A stretch of DNA of 25,268 bases from JBGPYB01 sp041493035 (GTDB lineage: Bacteria > Acidobacteriota > Vicinamibacteria > Fen-336): assembly GCA_041493035.1 (NCBI GenBank), contig JBGPYB010000064.1, positions 1-25,268 of the forward strand, in the 5' to 3' direction. The notes beneath the pieces are model-generated. The model was not told the origin of the DNA and made no database searches. It worked only from the letters and a program-made list of their open reading frames with translations. Positions within the stretch are counted from its first letter, which is position 1; the number at the start of each line of letters is the position of its first letter. Made by a program: the position numbers and the translations under genes. This document shows positions 9,521-17,432 of the stretch, piece by piece.

Positions 9521-9908
9521 GGCGTCTCTTCCGCCGAGCGTCCACCGCCCGGGCGAGATCGTCGATCAGCCGAGGGTCGATCGCCTCAACCGCCTCCACC
9601 AGCGTGGCGATGGCGGGCCGTGGTTCCTGGCCGAGCAGGCGCACCAGCATCGCGCGGGCGCGCGCGCGCTCGACGCGCTGGCGCTCGACCTTCGGCTCGT
9701 AGATGAAGGCCTTGCCGCTCCGCTTGCGGGAAACGAGCCCCTTGGCGCAGAGGCGGTCGAGGACCTTGGCCGTCGTGGTGTACACGAGGTCTCGCGGCTT
9801 CCCGACGCGGTCGTGGATCTCTCGCGCTGAGGCGCTCGCCAGCTCCCACAACGCAGTGAGCACGGCTACCTCGAGTTCACCGCCCGGAATTGCTGGAACG
9901 CGTCCCAT
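9510..9908 (-). CDS. blaI: BlaI/MecI/CopY-family winged-helix repressor
   Basis: 132 residues from the ATG at 9908. It has the family N terminus (GELEVAVLTALWEL, residues 10-23) and a winged helix with the recognition segment LVYTTTAKVLDRL at about 40-52, followed by the wing and a helical dimerisation tail. It has no Cys pair at the C terminus, unlike the copper-sensing CopY branch, so it is more likely controlled by the adjacent M56 protease than by direct metal binding. An alternative ATG at 9917 lies inside the predicted -10 element, so 9908 is preferred. The predicted transcription start falls one base before this ATG, giving a leaderless or nearly leaderless mRNA. The operator is at 9920-9935. 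Confidence 0.92.
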   Translation of the reverse strand: MGRVPAIPGGELEVAVLTALWELASASAREIHDRVGKPRDLVYTTTAKVLDRLCAKGLVSRKRSGKAFIYEPKVERQRVERARARAMLVRLLGQEPRPAIATLVEAVEAIDPRLIDDLARAVDARRKRRHGP

Positions 9909-9915
9909 TGGCCCC

Positions 9916-9943
9916 ATCTTACGACGTGCGTCGTAGGAGTCAA
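9916..9943 (-). promoter_or_regulatory. Sigma70-type promoter of the blaI-M56-efflux operon
   Basis: On the minus strand, -35 TTGACT (9943-9938), a 16-base spacer and -10 TAAGAT (9921-9916). The normal start would be A9909, immediately before the ATG at 9908. The two hexamers match consensus at five of six positions each. Confidence 0.75.
9920..9935. promoter_or_regulatory. Palindromic operator for the BlaI-type repressor
   Basis: TACGACGTGCGTCGTA is symmetric at 14 of 16 positions; only the central two bases break it. It fills the spacer and overlaps the -10 of the blaI promoter, the expected place for an autorepressor. The TAC...GTA ends resemble the TACA-NN-TGTA core known for BlaI/MecI/CopY operators, but the arms are longer and GC-rich. 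The assignment to this BlaI is inferred from position. Confidence 0.75.
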
Positions 9944-9946
9944 GCG

Positions 9947-9962
9947 AACGGGCGTGCCCGTT
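9947..9962. promoter_or_regulatory. Second 16-bp near-palindrome in the divergent intergenic region
   Basis: AACGGGCGTGCCCGTT is symmetric at 14 of 16 positions and lies 3 bases upstream of the blaI -35. Its sequence differs from the BlaI operator, so it may bind another regulator or form a short hairpin. The rest of the 9944-10077 region holds only a weak plus-strand TTGACT (9961-9966) without a convincing -10. Confidence 0.35.
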
Positions 9963-10077
9963 GACTAGACTTCGGTACGGCACGCGAGCAGCCCCACTCC
10001 ACCGCCGCAACGCTTGGGGCGCCCGACAGTGCTAGGATGCGCCTCGCGATCGCCACTTGGAATCGGAGAGGTGAACC

Positions 10078-10965
10078 ATGAGTTCCCGTCGGCGCTTTCT
10101 CGGCACCCTGGCCGCGGGCCTGGGAGCCTCCGCCTTCAGGCCTTCCGGTGCCTCCGCCGCCACTACGCCGGAAGCGAAGAGCCCCCTGGGCGGTCCCATC
10201 GGCGTGCAGCTCTGGAGCCTGAAGGCCTATCTTCCGAAGGACGCCCCGGGGACGCTCGCGCGGCTACGCGGCCTGGGCATTCGCGAGGTGGAGGGAGCCG
10301 GCCTTGCGGGGATGCCGATCGACGCCTTTCGCGCGGCTCTCGACAAGGCCGACCTCGTCTGCCACAGCGCCCACATGGACTTCGAGCGGATCCGCACCGA
10401 CGCCCCGGGCGCGCTCAAGGAAGCCAAGGCTCTCGGCGTGAAGTACCTCGTCTGCCCCTGGATCCCCCACGAAGGCACTGTCCTCACGCGCGAGGTCGCT
10501 CTCAAGGCCATCGACGTCTTCAATGCCATCGGCAAAGCGGCGAAGGCGGAGGGTGTGCGGTTCTGCTATCACGCCCACGGCTACGAGTTCGTCCCTTCCA
10601 CCGAAGGGACGCTCTTCGACACCATCGCGAAGCAGACGGATCCGGCGCTGGTCTCCTTCGAGATCGACCTCTTCTGGGCGAAAGCCGGGGGCGTCGATCC
10701 GGCCAAGCTCGTCGCTTCGCTCTCGGGACGGGTCCCGCTTCTTCACATCAAGGACATGAAGAAAGGGTTGGCGCTTCCACCGGCCAGCAGCGGCGCGCCC
10801 GAGGACTCCGACGTGGCCGCCGGCACCGGCCAGCTCGACTTCCCCGCCATCCTCCGTGCTGCGCGGAAATCGGGGACCGAGATCTACTACATCGAGGACG
10901 AAAGCACCAAGCCTTGGGATCAGATCCCCGAGAGCATCAAGTACCTCACGAGCTTGAAGCTCTGA
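10078..10965 (+). CDS. Tat-exported sugar phosphate isomerase/epimerase-like TIM-barrel protein
   Basis: 295 residues. A twin-arginine signal SRRRFLG (residues 3-9) is followed by a hydrophobic stretch and an Ala-rich region around residues 21-29, so the protein is probably exported folded. The mature part is a xylose-isomerase-like TIM barrel (AP_endonuc_2 family) beginning IGVQLWSLK at 41-49. Likely metal and substrate residues are in YHAHGYE (164-170), FEIDLFW (194-200), LHIKD (222-226) and IED (272-274). Members act on sugars or inositols, and many exported ones in soil bacteria have no defined substrate. The ATG follows a good GGAGAGGT ribosome site at about 10065. It is divergent from the blaI operon and converges on boxB with a 6-base gap and no clear terminator. 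Confidence 0.88.
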   Translation: MSSRRRFLGTLAAGLGASAFRPSGASAATTPEAKSPLGGPIGVQLWSLKAYLPKDAPGTLARLRGLGIREVEGAGLAGMPIDAFRAALDKADLVCHSAHMDFERIRTDAPGALKEAKALGVKYLVCPWIPHEGTVLTREVALKAIDVFNAIGKAAKAEGVRFCYHAHGYEFVPSTEGTLFDTIAKQTDPALVSFEIDLFWAKAGGVDPAKLVASLSGRVPLLHIKDMKKGLALPPASSGAPEDSDVAAGTGQLDFPAILRAARKSGTEIYYIEDESTKPWDQIPESIKYLTSLKL

Positions 10966-10971
10966 CGGAGA

Positions 10972-12387
10972 TCAGTCGAGGCGCACGTACTCGTAGTCGA
11001 ACGCCAGGCCCTTGATCCCGCGAGCCGGTATGGCGATCCAGTTCGCGATCTTTCCCGGCTCGAGGACCGGCTTCTGGAGCGCCGCCACGTAAGCGCGATC
11101 GGCCGCGGTCGGAAGCCAATCCCCTTCGCGACGGGCGAATTCCTCGGCCGTCAACAGGCGGCCAAGGGCGTCGAACGGCATGCCGGCGTAGAGACCGATG
11201 TGCCGGGAGAAGCGCTTGCTGGGCAGACGGAGCCGCTCGGAGAGACCGGCCTCGGCCAAGTGCTTGTTCCAGCGGTCGACGCCCCTCTGGCAATCGTCGA
11301 CATACGCGTCGCGAAGCACCTCGTTCATGGCGTTCCGCATTGGAACATCTTCGTCGACGACGGCTCCGTCTTTGGGCACGGCCATGCGATACGACTGAGC
11401 GAGCGCCGCGTGGTCCTCGTAGCTCCCCTCCTGGGCCCGCCCCTTGAGCCCCGCCGCGAAATAGGACGCTGCGTTCGAGGAGATCTCGCCACCGAAGAGA
11501 TCGAGGGACAGCGCGAACCAGAGGTTCAGGTACCGCTGGACCATGTCGACGGGAATCCCCCCCTGGGCGCCCGCGTCGCCGTTCGGATCGGCCTTCATCA
11601 GCTCGACAGTGCGCCGGACGATGCGCTCGACTCCGGACTCCCCCACGAACATGTGGTGGGCTTCTTCGGTGAGCATGAAGCGCGTGGTGCGCGCCAGGGG
11701 ATCGAACCCGCTCTCGGCCAAAGCGAGAAGCTGATACTTGCCGTCCCGGTCCGTGAACATCGTGAACATGAAGAAGTCGAGCCAGTTCTCGATGGGCGCG
11801 TTGAAGGCCCCGAGGATCCGCGGCTTGTCGGGGTTGCCGCTCCGCCGCTGGAGGAGCTCCTCGGCTTCTTCGCGTCCGTCGCGGCCGAACTGGCTTTGGA
11901 GCAGGTAGACCATGGCCCAGAGGTGGCGTCCTTCCTCGACGTTCACTTGGAAGAGATTCCTGAGGTCATAGAGGGACGGCGCCGAGTGGCCGAGGAACCG
12001 TTGCTGCTCGACGCTCGCGGGCTCTGTGTCTCCCTGAGTAACGATGAGCCGCCGCAGGACGTTCCGATGCTCGCCCGGAACCACGGGCCAGATGGGCGCG
12101 CCCATGCTATCGCCAAAGCCGATGGTGCGTTCGGGCTGAGGGTCCGCGAGGAAGATCCCCCAGCGATAGTCGGGCATCTTGACGTAGTCGAAGTGGGCCC
12201 AGCCCTCGGCGTCGACGCTCGTGGCGGTGCGCAACCAGACGTCTTTCTCCTGGAAGTCCGCGGGGCCCATCTCCCGCCACCACTCGAGATAGTTGGGCTG
12301 CCACTGCTCGAGGGCCCGTTGCAGGCGCTTGTCCTGGTGGAGATCGACGTTGTTGGGGATCTTCGCGGCCAGATCGACGTTCGACAT
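10972..12387 (-). CDS. boxB: Benzoyl-CoA 2,3-epoxidase, oxygenase subunit BoxB
   Basis: 471 residues, matching the BoxB family. BoxB is a soluble di-iron enzyme that epoxidises benzoyl-CoA to 2,3-epoxybenzoyl-CoA in aerobic benzoate degradation, with electrons from reductase BoxA. Carboxylate/His ligands are visible as E122, EEGRH (151-155), D213 and EEAHH (241-245), in the order and spacing I recall for the characterised enzyme, shifted by about two residues. The opening NNVDLHQDKRLQRALEQW and the MGPADFQEKDVWLRT block are typical of the family. It lies 50 bases downstream of boxC, separated by a hairpin repeat, and has a GAGGGG ribosome site about 9 bases before its ATG. boxA is not in the window, so the reductase must be encoded elsewhere or replaced. 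Confidence 0.96.
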   Translation of the reverse strand: MSNVDLAAKIPNNVDLHQDKRLQRALEQWQPNYLEWWREMGPADFQEKDVWLRTATSVDAEGWAHFDYVKMPDYRWGIFLADPQPERTIGFGDSMGAPIWPVVPGEHRNVLRRLIVTQGDTEPASVEQQRFLGHSAPSLYDLRNLFQVNVEEGRHLWAMVYLLQSQFGRDGREEAEELLQRRSGNPDKPRILGAFNAPIENWLDFFMFTMFTDRDGKYQLLALAESGFDPLARTTRFMLTEEAHHMFVGESGVERIVRRTVELMKADPNGDAGAQGGIPVDMVQRYLNLWFALSLDLFGGEISSNAASYFAAGLKGRAQEGSYEDHAALAQSYRMAVPKDGAVVDEDVPMRNAMNEVLRDAYVDDCQRGVDRWNKHLAEAGLSERLRLPSKRFSRHIGLYAGMPFDALGRLLTAEEFARREGDWLPTAADRAYVAALQKPVLEPGKIANWIAIPARGIKGLAFDYEYVRLD

Positions 12388-12409
12388 CTATCGCAGCCCC
12401 TCACCCTGA

Positions 12410-12432
12410 CCCTCTCCCCGGTGGGGAGAGGG
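12410..12432. repeat. REP-like hairpin repeat between boxC and boxB
   Basis: Perfect 10-bp inverted arms CCCTCTCCCC / GGGGAGAGGG around a GGT loop, flanked on the left by a CCCTCACCCTGA tract (about 12397-12409). This pattern resembles dispersed intergenic palindromes in many GC-rich genomes. There is no T-run, so it is not a classical terminator. In the boxC-boxB transcript it could form a stable hairpin that alters boxB expression or RNA processing. Confidence 0.7.
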
Positions 12433-12437
12433 AAGGT

Positions 12438-14084
<1,647 letters not shown>

Positions 14085-14093
14085 GAACTCTCG

Positions 14094-14122
14094 ATCCTAG
14101 CGAGCCCCTGCGGAGGTGTCAA
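14094..14122 (-). promoter_or_regulatory. Sigma70-type promoter of boxCB
   Basis: On the minus strand, a perfect -35 TTGACA (14122-14117), a 17-base spacer and -10 TAGGAT (14099-14094). The usual start distance places +1 at about 14087, three bases before the boxC ATG. The -35 overlaps the left end of the first putative BoxR site. Confidence 0.8.
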
Positions 14123-14136
14123 GCAATATACTGCTT
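14121..14136. promoter_or_regulatory. Putative BoxR operator 1
   Basis: AAGCAATATACTGCTT is symmetric at 14 of 16 positions and contains GCA-N6-TGC. The related regulator BzdR is known to bind TGCA-N6-TGCA, which has the same half-site spacing. It overlaps the boxC -35 edge. Confidence 0.65.
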
Positions 14137-14152
14137 CTTCCTGTCATTGGTA

Positions 14153-14166
14153 CGCACTATACTGCG
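14153..14166. promoter_or_regulatory. Putative BoxR operator 2 overlapping the boxR -10
   Basis: CGCACTATACTGCG is symmetric at 12 of 14 positions, with the same GCA-N-TATAC-TGC core as operator 1. The cores are 31 bp apart, about three helical turns. It covers a TATACT hexamer (14158-14163) that would act as the boxR -10 and place +1 exactly at the ATG at 14170. The matching -35 region (TTCTTC) is poor. Confidence 0.6.
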
Positions 14167-14169
14167 CTC

Positions 14170-14913
14170 ATGGCAAAGGACATCCTCCTCGACTCCCTGG
14201 GTCACGCCGTGCGCCGGCTCCGCACCGAACGCGGCTTCACGCTCAAGGAGCTGGCCGCCCACGCGGGCCTGTCGGCCCGCTTCCTGGGCGAGGTCGAGTC
14301 CGGCGAGGGGAACATCTCCGTCCGCAACCTCGGCCTTCTCGCCCACGCCCTGCGATCGACGCCCGCTGCCCTTCTGGCACCCTCGAAGACACGGCAGGAC
14401 ACACGGCTCGTGGCTCTCCTCGGGCTCCGCGGCGCAGGCAAGTCCACGATCGGGCGGCGCCTGGCCCGGCGCCTCCACCTCCCGTTCCTCGAACTGGACC
14501 GCCAGATCGAGGAGGCCGCGGGTCTCTCGGTTGCGGAGATCTTCAGCCTCCACGGCGAGCCGTACTACCGCCGGCTCGAACACGCCGCGCTCGAACAGCT
14601 GTTCGCGGAGGGGCGGCGCGTGGTGCTCGCGACGGGAGGCGGCATCGTCGCTGCCCCGGCCACCTTCGACCTCCTGCGTCGGAATGCGCGCACTGTGTGG
14701 CTCCGCGCGCGCCCCGAGGACCACTGGAATCGCGTGGTGCGCCAGGGAGACCGCCGTCCGATGGCCGATCATCCCGAGGCAATGGCCGAGTTGCGCCGAC
14801 TTCTGGTCGCCCGAGGGGCTCTCTACGCGCGCGCCGAACACACCGTGGACACATCGCGGCTCGGCGTGGACGCGACCGTCAGCGCAGTGATGAACCGTCT
14901 AGGAGAGGGCTAG
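14170..14913 (+). CDS. boxR: BoxR, benzoyl-CoA-responsive repressor (XRE HTH fused to shikimate kinase-like domain)
   Basis: 247 residues. An N-terminal XRE helix-turn-helix spans about 10-65 (GFTLKELAAHAGLSARFLGE at 22-41). It is followed by a shikimate kinase-like P-loop domain with GLRGAGKS at 85-92, LELDRQIEE at 107-115 and ATGGGIV at 154-160. This two-domain layout is diagnostic of BzdR/BoxR regulators, in which the kinase-like domain binds the inducer benzoyl-CoA rather than making shikimate phosphate. It is divergent from boxC across 85 bases holding two near-palindromes, so self-regulation and control of boxCB are likely. A GTG at 14116 would extend the protein by 18 residues through operator 1 and is rejected. 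The stop TAG overlaps the modA stop on the other strand. Confidence 0.94.
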   Translation: MAKDILLDSLGHAVRRLRTERGFTLKELAAHAGLSARFLGEVESGEGNISVRNLGLLAHALRSTPAALLAPSKTRQDTRLVALLGLRGAGKSTIGRRLARRLHLPFLELDRQIEEAAGLSVAEIFSLHGEPYYRRLEHAALEQLFAEGRRVVLATGGGIVAAPATFDLLRRNARTVWLRARPEDHWNRVVRQGDRRPMADHPEAMAELRRLLVARGALYARAEHTVDTSRLGVDATVSAVMNRLGEG

Positions 14914-15680
14914 GGAGCGGACCGGGCGAGGACCAGGAAGCCGTGCTTCTCGTAGACCAGGGAAGCTTGGGGCGAGAGCAGGAAGCCCTTGAAGGATTGG
15001 GTCACGGTCTTCTTCGAAGAAGCGATGGAAGCGAGCGGATAGACGATCCTGGGCCCCGTCCCCCGGGGGACCTCGAAGGCGACCCGGACGCGCTTGGACG
15101 TGACCGCATCCGTTCGGTAGACGAAGCCAAGGTCGACGTTCCCCGACTCGACTGCCGCCAGCGCGGCCCGCACGTTCAACGTGGGGATCACCTTGTTGCG
15201 CACCTTCTCCCAGAGGCTCGCGGATTCGAGATAGGCGCGGGCGTAAACGCCCGCCGGCACAGCCTCGGGGTCAGCCAGGGCGATGCGGTCCAGGTTGAGG
15301 ATGTCGGAGACCAAGGCGACCTTGGCCTTCGAATCCGCCGGAACGATGGCCACGAGAACGTTGGAGAGAACGTCGACACGATCGGCGCTGCGAAGGATGC
15401 CCGCGCGCTCCAGCGCATCCATCTGGCCGGCGTCGGCAGAGAAGAAGAGATCCGCCGGGGCACCCGCCTGGATCTGCCGCGCCAGATCGCTCGACGCACC
15501 GAAGCTGAAGACGACGTGGTTGCCGCTGGCCACCTCGTAGGCCCTTCCCAGTTCCTGCAACGTCTCGGTAAGGCTCACCGCCGCGAAGACGGTGACCTCT
15601 TCGCCGCGAGCCACCGCCGCGCCGAGCGAGCCGGCGACCCAGAGAGCCGCAGCAACACGCAGGTATTTGGACTTCGTCAT
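14910..15680 (-). CDS. modA: Molybdate ABC transporter substrate-binding protein ModA
   Basis: 256 residues with a signal peptide (hydrophobic 8-24, cleavage likely near Ala24), so periplasmic. The family motifs VFAAVSLTETL (31-41), FSFGASSDLARQI (58-70) and GAPADLFFSAD (73-83) include the serines expected to bind oxyanions; later NLDRIALADPEAVPAG and GFVYRTDA blocks also fit. It captures molybdate or tungstate for ModB/ModC. The ATG at 15680 lies 4 bases after the modC stop. An upstream ATG at 15737 would only add a charged extension before the signal peptide and is not preferred. It is the last gene of its operon; its TAG stop (14912-14910) shares bases with the boxR stop. Confidence 0.94.
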   Translation of the reverse strand: MTKSKYLRVAAALWVAGSLGAAVARGEEVTVFAAVSLTETLQELGRAYEVASGNHVVFSFGASSDLARQIQAGAPADLFFSADAGQMDALERAGILRSADRVDVLSNVLVAIVPADSKAKVALVSDILNLDRIALADPEAVPAGVYARAYLESASLWEKVRNKVIPTLNVRAALAAVESGNVDLGFVYRTDAVTSKRVRVAFEVPRGTGPRIVYPLASIASSKKTVTQSFKGFLLSPQASLVYEKHGFLVLARSAP

Positions 15681-15684
15681 CGCA

Positions 15685-16752
15685 TCATACCCACCGCGCC
15701 GAGTGGCTCTTGACCGCGAGCCAGACGTGCCGGTCATGGCTCAGTTGCAGCTCGGCCACCGCGCCCGGCGTGAGACGCGCCAGCCAGGCCGGCTCGCCGC
15801 CGACGTCCACGCACACCAGGACGTCGGTCCCCGTCTGATCCAGGCGAGTGATGCGCCCCTCGTAAACGTTCCTCGCCGACAAGCCTCGGATGGGTTCGAC
15901 AGCCACCAGAACGTCCTCGGCGCGGATCGCCACGGTCGCCGTCGATCCCGGCGGCCGCGAAGGCGCGAGCGGCACCGCCACGTCGAGCCCGCCCTGGCTC
16001 CGCAGTCGGGTCACCCCGGCAGCAACGTCGTGGGACAGAACGCGCACCACGAAGATGTTCTCGATCCCTCCGGCCGCGACTTCACGGGCCATGGCGGGAG
16101 ACGAGAGGAGTTGGCTGGGCATTCCCGAAGCTTCGACACCTCCGTCCCGCAGCACCAGCACTTGATCGGCCAAGGCCAAGGCTTCCCCAACGTTGTGTGT
16201 GACGTACAGCATCGGCACGCGCCAGTCTTCGCGGACGCGAAGCAGATACGGCAGGATCCTCTCCTTCAGCTCGACGTCCACGGACGCGAGGGGCTCGTCC
16301 AATAGAAGAACAGAGGGATCCGTGGCGAGGGCGCGGGCGAGCGCCACGCGCTGCCGTTCACCTCCCGAGAGAGACGCCGGAGAGCGACTGAGGATCGGTC
16401 GGAGGCCCAGGGTGTCAATGGCGCCTTCGACGCGCCCGCCGTCACCTCCTCGCGCGCCGAACCTCACGTTGCCGAGGGCCGAGAGATGGGGGAAGAGTCC
16501 GGAATCCTGGGGCACGTAGCCGACGCGACGCCGCTCGGGCGACAGCCGAATGCGGCGAGTATCGTCGAGGAGGATCTGGCCGTCCAGAACAACGCGCCCT
16601 CGAGCCTTCGGGCGCAACCCCGCGACCGTCTCGAGAAGCGACGTCTTACCGGAGCCCGAGGGACCGAGGATGGCCGTGACACGTCCGGCGAGCGCCGCCT
16701 CGACGCGGAGCGTGAAGGCAGCCAAGGGGACCTCGATCGAGAGATCGATCAC
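15685..16752 (-). CDS. modC: Molybdate ABC transporter ATPase ModC with C-terminal Mop domain
   Basis: 355 residues from the GTG at 16752. Walker A GPSGSGKTS (30-38), Q-loop YVPQD (79-83), signature LSGGERQRVALARAL (128-142) and Walker B LLLDEP (149-154) are intact. The last 70 residues form a Mop/TOBE molybdate-binding domain beginning GLSARNVYEGRI. The GTG overlaps the modB TGA as GTGA and follows a strong GGAGAGG ribosome site at 6 bases. An ATG 36 bases upstream (16788) lies inside modB without comparable support. It energises molybdate import through ModB; the Mop domain probably gives feedback by bound oxyanion. Confidence 0.94.
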   Translation of the reverse strand: MIDLSIEVPLAAFTLRVEAALAGRVTAILGPSGSGKTSLLETVAGLRPKARGRVVLDGQILLDDTRRIRLSPERRRVGYVPQDSGLFPHLSALGNVRFGARGGDGGRVEGAIDTLGLRPILSRSPASLSGGERQRVALARALATDPSVLLLDEPLASVDVELKERILPYLLRVREDWRVPMLYVTHNVGEALALADQVLVLRDGGVEASGMPSQLLSSPAMAREVAAGGIENIFVVRVLSHDVAAGVTRLRSQGGLDVAVPLAPSRPPGSTATVAIRAEDVLVAVEPIRGLSARNVYEGRITRLDQTGTDVLVCVDVGGEPAWLARLTPGAVAELQLSHDRHVWLAVKSHSARWV

Positions 16753-17429
16753 GCTTCGCCTCTCCGAGCGCTCCGGCGCGTGAGCCATTCGGCGGTCCAG
16801 AGCGCCACGAAGGCCAGCGCCACGGTGACTCCGGCAAGGACGAGGGCGCGGTCGTCGCGACCGACCTGGTTGTCGTGGAAGATGGCCAGCGCGAGGGTCT
16901 GCGTGCGCCCGGGGATGTTGCCCGCGACCATGACCGTGGCCCCGAACTCACCCAGGGCCCGAGCGAACGCGAGGGTCACTCCAGCCAGCACGCCTCGCCG
17001 CGCCAGCGGCAACGTGACGCTGAAGAAGGTGGCCACAGGCCCGCGGCCGAGGGTTCGAGCGATTCCCACGAGGCGAGGATCGACCTCTTCGAACGCGGTC
17101 CGCGCCGAGCGCACCAGGAGAGGGAACGACATGACGCTGGTCGCCACGAGAACCCCCCGCCAGGTGAAGACCACGTCGAGGCCCGCGGCGGCCAACCCGG
17201 CGCCCAATGCGGTCCGCCGGGAGAACGCCTCGAGGAGAAAGAGGCCCACGGCGGTCGGAGGAAGCACCAGCGGCAGCGACAGGAGCGTTTCGAGAGCGCC
17301 CTTCCCCGGGCCGCGATACCGCGCGAGGGCAAGGGCCACGGCGACACCCGGAGGAAGAATGAGGAGGGTTCCGAGGCCGGCGATCCCCAGGGTGAAGAGG
17401 AGGACACCGCGCTCGTCGGCGGTCAGCAC
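16749..17429 (-). CDS. modB: Molybdate ABC transporter permease ModB
   Basis: 226 residues with about five membrane helices. The cytoplasmic EAA loop is at about 114-150 (EEVDPRLVGIARTLGRG, then LPLARRGVLAG). RALGEFGATVMVAGNIPGRTQTL follows and is strongly characteristic of ModB. It forms the inner-membrane channel for molybdate. The start is GTG at 17429, 3 bases after the stop of the membrane-protein gene. No well-spaced ribosome site is visible, so reinitiation from the upstream gene is likely. The stop overlaps the modC GTG start. Confidence 0.93.
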   Translation of the reverse strand: MLTADERGVLLFTLGIAGLGTLLILPPGVAVALALARYRGPGKGALETLLSLPLVLPPTAVGLFLLEAFSRRTALGAGLAAAGLDVVFTWRGVLVATSVMSFPLLVRSARTAFEEVDPRLVGIARTLGRGPVATFFSVTLPLARRGVLAGVTLAFARALGEFGATVMVAGNIPGRTQTLALAIFHDNQVGRDDRALVLAGVTVALAFVALWTAEWLTRRSARRGEA

Positions 17430-17432
17430 GTC

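Noticed and set aside
7253..9706. Long plus-strand open frame of 817 codons
   Set aside because: It runs across three recognisable minus-strand genes (TolC-like, M56, BlaI) and has low-complexity charged composition.
8678..9908. Beta-lactam resistance locus
   Set aside because: The M56 protein has no penicillin-binding sensor domain and no beta-lactamase is nearby; the payload is an efflux system.
10950..10962. Palindrome GAGCTTGAAGCTC at the end of the TIM-barrel gene as a terminator
   Set aside because: The centre is a single base, so no stable loop can form, there is no T-run, and it is within coding sequence.
10014..11015. Alternative plus-strand frame of 333 codons over the TIM-barrel gene
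   Set aside because: The frame from 10078 gives a Tat signal and a coherent TIM barrel with a good ribosome site; this one is Arg/Pro-rich noise.
14116..14169. Upstream GTG start for boxR
   Set aside because: It would translate through the operator and -10 region, and the HTH domain begins normally from the ATG at 14170.
14449..14520. Shikimate kinase of aromatic amino acid synthesis
   Set aside because: The P-loop domain is fused to an XRE helix-turn-helix and lies divergent from boxC, which is the BoxR architecture.
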